This document shows, piece by piece, positions 40,385 to 42,874 of a stretch of 42,874 nt of DNA. The notes under the pieces were generated by a model, which was given only the letters and a program-made list of their open reading frames with translations, searched no databases and was not told where the DNA came from. Numbering within the stretch: the first letter of the stretch is position 1; each line of letters starts with the position of its first letter. Location of the stretch: contig JANJXJ010000164.1 of the NCBI GenBank assembly GCA_024709105.1, forward strand, positions 1 through 42,874. The letters are read 5' to 3'. The stretch is from Lentimicrobium sp. Lineage in GTDB: Bacteria > Bacteroidota > Bacteroidia > Bacteroidales > Lentimicrobiaceae. The position numbers and the translations under genes are program-made.

Positions 40385-42874
40385 TTATTTTACAAATTTT
40401 CGCTGCACGGGTTGATATCCGCTGGCAGTAATCCTGAGTATATAAATACCTTTGGATAGATTGCTGCTGTTTATTGAAATGCGGTTATTTCCACCGGCAA
40501 GAGAAAGTTCCTGCGAAAGGATGATCCGGCCCTGAAGATCCAGGATTTCAGCTGAAACTTTTCCGCTTAAAGCGGCATTCAGTTCGAGGTACAGAGCATC
40601 TGTAACAGGGTTGGGGAATACATTGCCGGCTTCAAGTTTGGGCAGGTTGTTTTCGTCGCGGCCAAGGGCATTGATTTCGGTAGCAGAGATCACAAAATCA
40701 ACACTTGCATTTGAAGTTTCGTCAGAAAGCATCACCACCATAACCTGTGTGTGTTTACCGGCCATTTCGGCATGTACAGTATATTCTCCGTAGGGCAGAT
40801 TTTCGAATTTAAAGCTGCCGTCGTTGTGCGAGAAGGTATAAGCTACCGGCAGACCCGTGCTGTTGAACAGAACAATTTCAACATTGGCAGCCGGCGAACC
40901 ACCGGATTTAAAGGTTCCAGTCCAGAAAATGGTACCGGTGATGGAAGCATTGCCCTGATTCAGGGTACTGGCCGGAACCAGATTTACGCTGTACCAGCCA
41001 CTGCTGTCGGCAGTAGTAACAATGGTAGCGCCCTGCCAGGTGAGAGAGTTCTGATAGTAAGTAGGCAGGTAGTCAGCAAAACCTGCTGCATCGGGAGTAA
41101 GCATCGCATAGATGTAGTACGACCCGGCAGGAACGCCTCCAAAGTTGTAAGTACCATTTGATTCAATAAGGGTTTCGGCAAAGTAGAAGTTGTTTGCTCC
41201 AATCAGCCAGACCATTCCTGTTTCAGCCATGGCATTTCCGGCTGTAACATCACCTGCTATGGTATAATCACCTCCGGTGGTGCCGGCAAAAATAGTGAGG
41301 CAGAAAGTGCTGCTGCAGCTTGTTCCATTCTCAATGGTAAGACAGGCAACATAAATTCCAGCTTCGGCGTAAGTATGAACAGGGAATAACTCATCAGAAG
41401 AAGTTCCATCGCCAAAATCCCAGGTCACGGAAGTGTATCCGGGGAAAGAGGTGTTGATAAACTGGTAGGTAAGAGAATTGGCAGATGAATCGGCCGGGAA
41501 AGCGAAGAAAGAAGCTTCACATTCAGGTTGAATCAAATCAACCCATATTTCCTGACAGGTTTGATCCCAGCAGTTGTTCAGGCTATCGCCAACCATGAGG
41601 CAGGCAAAATAAATACCGGGTTCGGCGTAGGTATGTACCGGATTGGCTTCGGTTGACTGATTGCCATCACCAAAATCCCACAGGCGGAAACTGCTTCCAA
41701 CCGAAAGGTCGGCAAACGACCAGGTGTATCCGCTAGAATCGGGTGTAGCTGACATGATGGCCTGGCATCCTGATCCTGAACCGGTGAATATCATCTGGCA
41801 ACTGGTGGAATAGCAGCTATCGGGTGTATTCAGCGAATAGGTGGTAAGGCAAACATTGTACACATTTTGCTGGCCTGAGGCAAAAGTATGGGTAACCATT
41901 TGCCCTGTTGCGGTGGTTCCATCGCCAAAATCCCAGAAAAATTCAGCATTTTCACCATTCAGCAGATAACCGGTAAACTCATAGGTTTCACCATCATTGC
42001 TGGTGGCATAAAAGAAATTTTCGCAAGGTGAAGAAATGTAGGTAAATACTTCCTGGCAATAAGTGTAGGTACAGCTGCTGCCATCGGGGCCAGTACCTGT
42101 AGTGGTAAGGCAAACATTATAAACCTGATTGGTGCCGGCAAAGATATGAGTAACCGTTTGTCCGGTTGCGGTGGTACCATCTCCGAAATCCCAGGTCCAT
42201 GAATCTACATTGTTGTTCATTGACCAGCCTTCAAATGTAAAACTGTTGCCAGCCGGTTCTGGGTAATACCAGAAATAACTTTCGCAGGGATCAGGAACAT
42301 AAATGAATACCTCCTGGCACGAAGTATATTCGCAAGTCTGTCCATCGGGTCCTGTACCGGTGGTAGTTAAGCAAACATTGTAAAACTCGTTGGGATTGGC
42401 AAAAGTGTGTGATACAATTTGTCCGGTAGCTGTAGTTCCGTCTCCAAAATCCCAGGTCCAGGTTTCGGGATTACCGGTAAACGACCAGCCTTCAAAAATA
42501 AAACCTGTTCCGGTGGAATCGCAGTAATACCAGAATGTACTTTCGCATGGGTCGGGAGTGTAGAAAAATACCTCCTGACAACTTACTGATGTACAAGGCA
42601 TGCCATCAGGACCCATTCCTGTGGTGGTAAGGCAAACCATGTAAACAGTGTCGTTGCTGGTAAACTGATGCGATACAGATTGTCCTGTAGCTGTGGTGCC
42701 ATCGCCAAAATCCCAGGTGTATGAATCGGCTGAACCGTTAAATACAAAGCCTTCAAAGGTAAAAGCTCCTGTAGGGTCGGGGTAATAATGGAAGTAATTT
42801 TCGCAACCACCGGGGAGTACATAACCTGCGTCCACAGGCAGGGTAATGCCGCTAAAGCAGGAACTGTCGCTGCC
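40385..42874 (-). CDS. PKD-repeat surface protein with T9SS type A sorting domain (5' end outside window)
   Basis: The frame is open to the right edge; the codon at 42835 is GTG inside the frame, not a credible start, so the gene is truncated by the window. At least 829 residues are seen. Six PKD-like domains each show WDFGDG; the first four form a cysteine-containing tandem array. Two carboxypeptidase-regulatory/SdrB-like beta domains follow (GGDYTIAGDVTAG..., GNASITGTIFW...). The last 80 residues are a type A T9SS sorting domain (NVFPNPVTDALYLEL, LQGRIILSQ, SKGIYILRI). The protein is thus exported by the Sec and Por (type IX) machinery and attached to the cell surface. Adhesion or matrix binding is likely but not shown. 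Confidence 0.9.
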   Translation of the reverse strand, partial: GSDSSCFSGITLPVDAGYVLPGGCENYFHYYPDPTGAFTFEGFVFNGSADSYTWDFGDGTTATGQSVSHQFTSNDTVYMVCLTTTGMGPDGMPCTSVSCQEVFFYTPDPCESTFWYYCDSTGTGFIFEGWSFTGNPETWTWDFGDGTTATGQIVSHTFANPNEFYNVCLTTTGTGPDGQTCEYTSCQEVFIYVPDPCESYFWYYPEPAGNSFTFEGWSMNNNVDSWTWDFGDGTTATGQTVTHIFAGTNQVYNVCLTTTGTGPDGSSCTYTYCQEVFTYISSPCENFFYATSNDGETYEFTGYLLNGENAEFFWDFGDGTTATGQMVTHTFASGQQNVYNVCLTTYSLNTPDSCYSTSCQMIFTGSGSGCQAIMSATPDSSGYTWSFADLSVGSSFRLWDFGDGNQSTEANPVHTYAEPGIYFACLMVGDSLNNCWDQTCQEIWVDLIQPECEASFFAFPADSSANSLTYQFINTSFPGYTSVTWDFGDGTSSDELFPVHTYAEAGIYVACLTIENGTSCSSTFCLTIFAGTTGGDYTIAGDVTAGNAMAETGMVWLIGANNFYFAETLIESNGTYNFGGVPAGSYYIYAMLTPDAAGFADYLPTYYQNSLTWQGATIVTTADSSGWYSVNLVPASTLNQGNASITGTIFWTGTFKSGGSPAANVEIVLFNSTGLPVAYTFSHNDGSFKFENLPYGEYTVHAEMAGKHTQVMVVMLSDETSNASVDFVISATEINALGRDENNLPKLEAGNVFPNPVTDALYLELNAALSGKVSAEILDLQGRIILSQELSLAGGNNRISINSSNLSKGIYILRITASGYQPVQRKFVK
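41780..42814 (-). repeat. Four tandem PKD units of about 87 residues (261 bp)
   Basis: Units cover residues 8-93, 94-180, 181-267 and 268-352 counted from the GTG at 42835. The second and third are exactly 87 residues long and highly similar. Each keeps WDFGDGTTATGQ, VCLTT and four cysteines, one near the start (PDPCES) and three in the second half (VCLTT..., then CxxxxCQ). Regular 261-bp spacing points to duplication within the gene. Confidence 0.85.

Noticed and set aside
1-42874. CRISPR array, prophage, restriction or other defence island
   Set aside because: No regular short repeats with spacers, no integrase, phage or nuclease genes; the gene content is housekeeping and envelope-related.

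Overview
The window looks like a chromosomal segment of a Bacteroidota bacterium, most likely from the Bacteroidales/Marinilabiliales side (inference). The signs are A-rich start regions with no clear Shine-Dalgarno sequence, many intergenic TAnnTTTG boxes (the Bacteroidota -7 element), a type IX secretion C-terminal sorting domain, a LruC/DUF4842 protein, DUF4175, DUF4292 and DUF6249 proteins, and a degenerate EnvC. Most of it is housekeeping chromosome. The only mobile-element trace is the tail of an IS4-like transposase at the extreme left edge.

Layout. 1-2.4 kb: the transposase tail, a terminator, and a lipoprotein plus LruC-domain surface protein pair. 2.4-6.9 kb (minus strand): a translationally coupled SGNH-SGNH-MBOAT operon, predicted to O-acylate an exported glycan. 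6.9-9.0 kb (minus): gltX followed by prdX. 9.2-19.5 kb (plus): an outer-membrane barrel, a membrane adenylate cyclase, a DUF4175 coiled-coil protein, ybeY, mnmG and a zinc-ribbon methyltransferase. 19.6-29.4 kb (plus): a very large histidine kinase, a flippase, dut, a TPR protein, a DUF4292 lipoprotein, EnvC and tatA. 29.5-33.1 kb: tRNA-Ala(GGC), thpR, a DUF6249 protein, an ECF sigma/anti-sigma-like pair and a fructosamine kinase. 33.1-35.0 kb (minus): rpiB-lutB. 35.0-38.2 kb: a long AT-rich intergenic region, nadA and a YwqK/MORN-type repeat protein. 38.3-42.9 kb (minus): a GT39-type membrane glycosyltransferase and a PKD-repeat T9SS cargo that runs off the right edge.

The most notable signal is chromosome-maintenance DNA. 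A perfect 16-bp parS palindrome (18576-18591) sits across the start codon of the methyltransferase gene. A 15/16 parS (16661-16676) sits at an upstream ATG of mnmG, and a 14/16 parS-like site lies inside the cyclase gene (11717-11732). About 17-24 kb away, the intergenic region before nadA carries 13 TGTTRA words in about 330 bp next to a 48-bp stretch with only three G/C bases. That is the architecture of a DnaA-box cluster plus unwinding element, so I propose a candidate oriC. Together these suggest an origin-proximal ParB-loading region, although the gene strand bias to the left of the candidate argues against it. I see no CRISPR array, rRNA, integrase or recognisable defence system.
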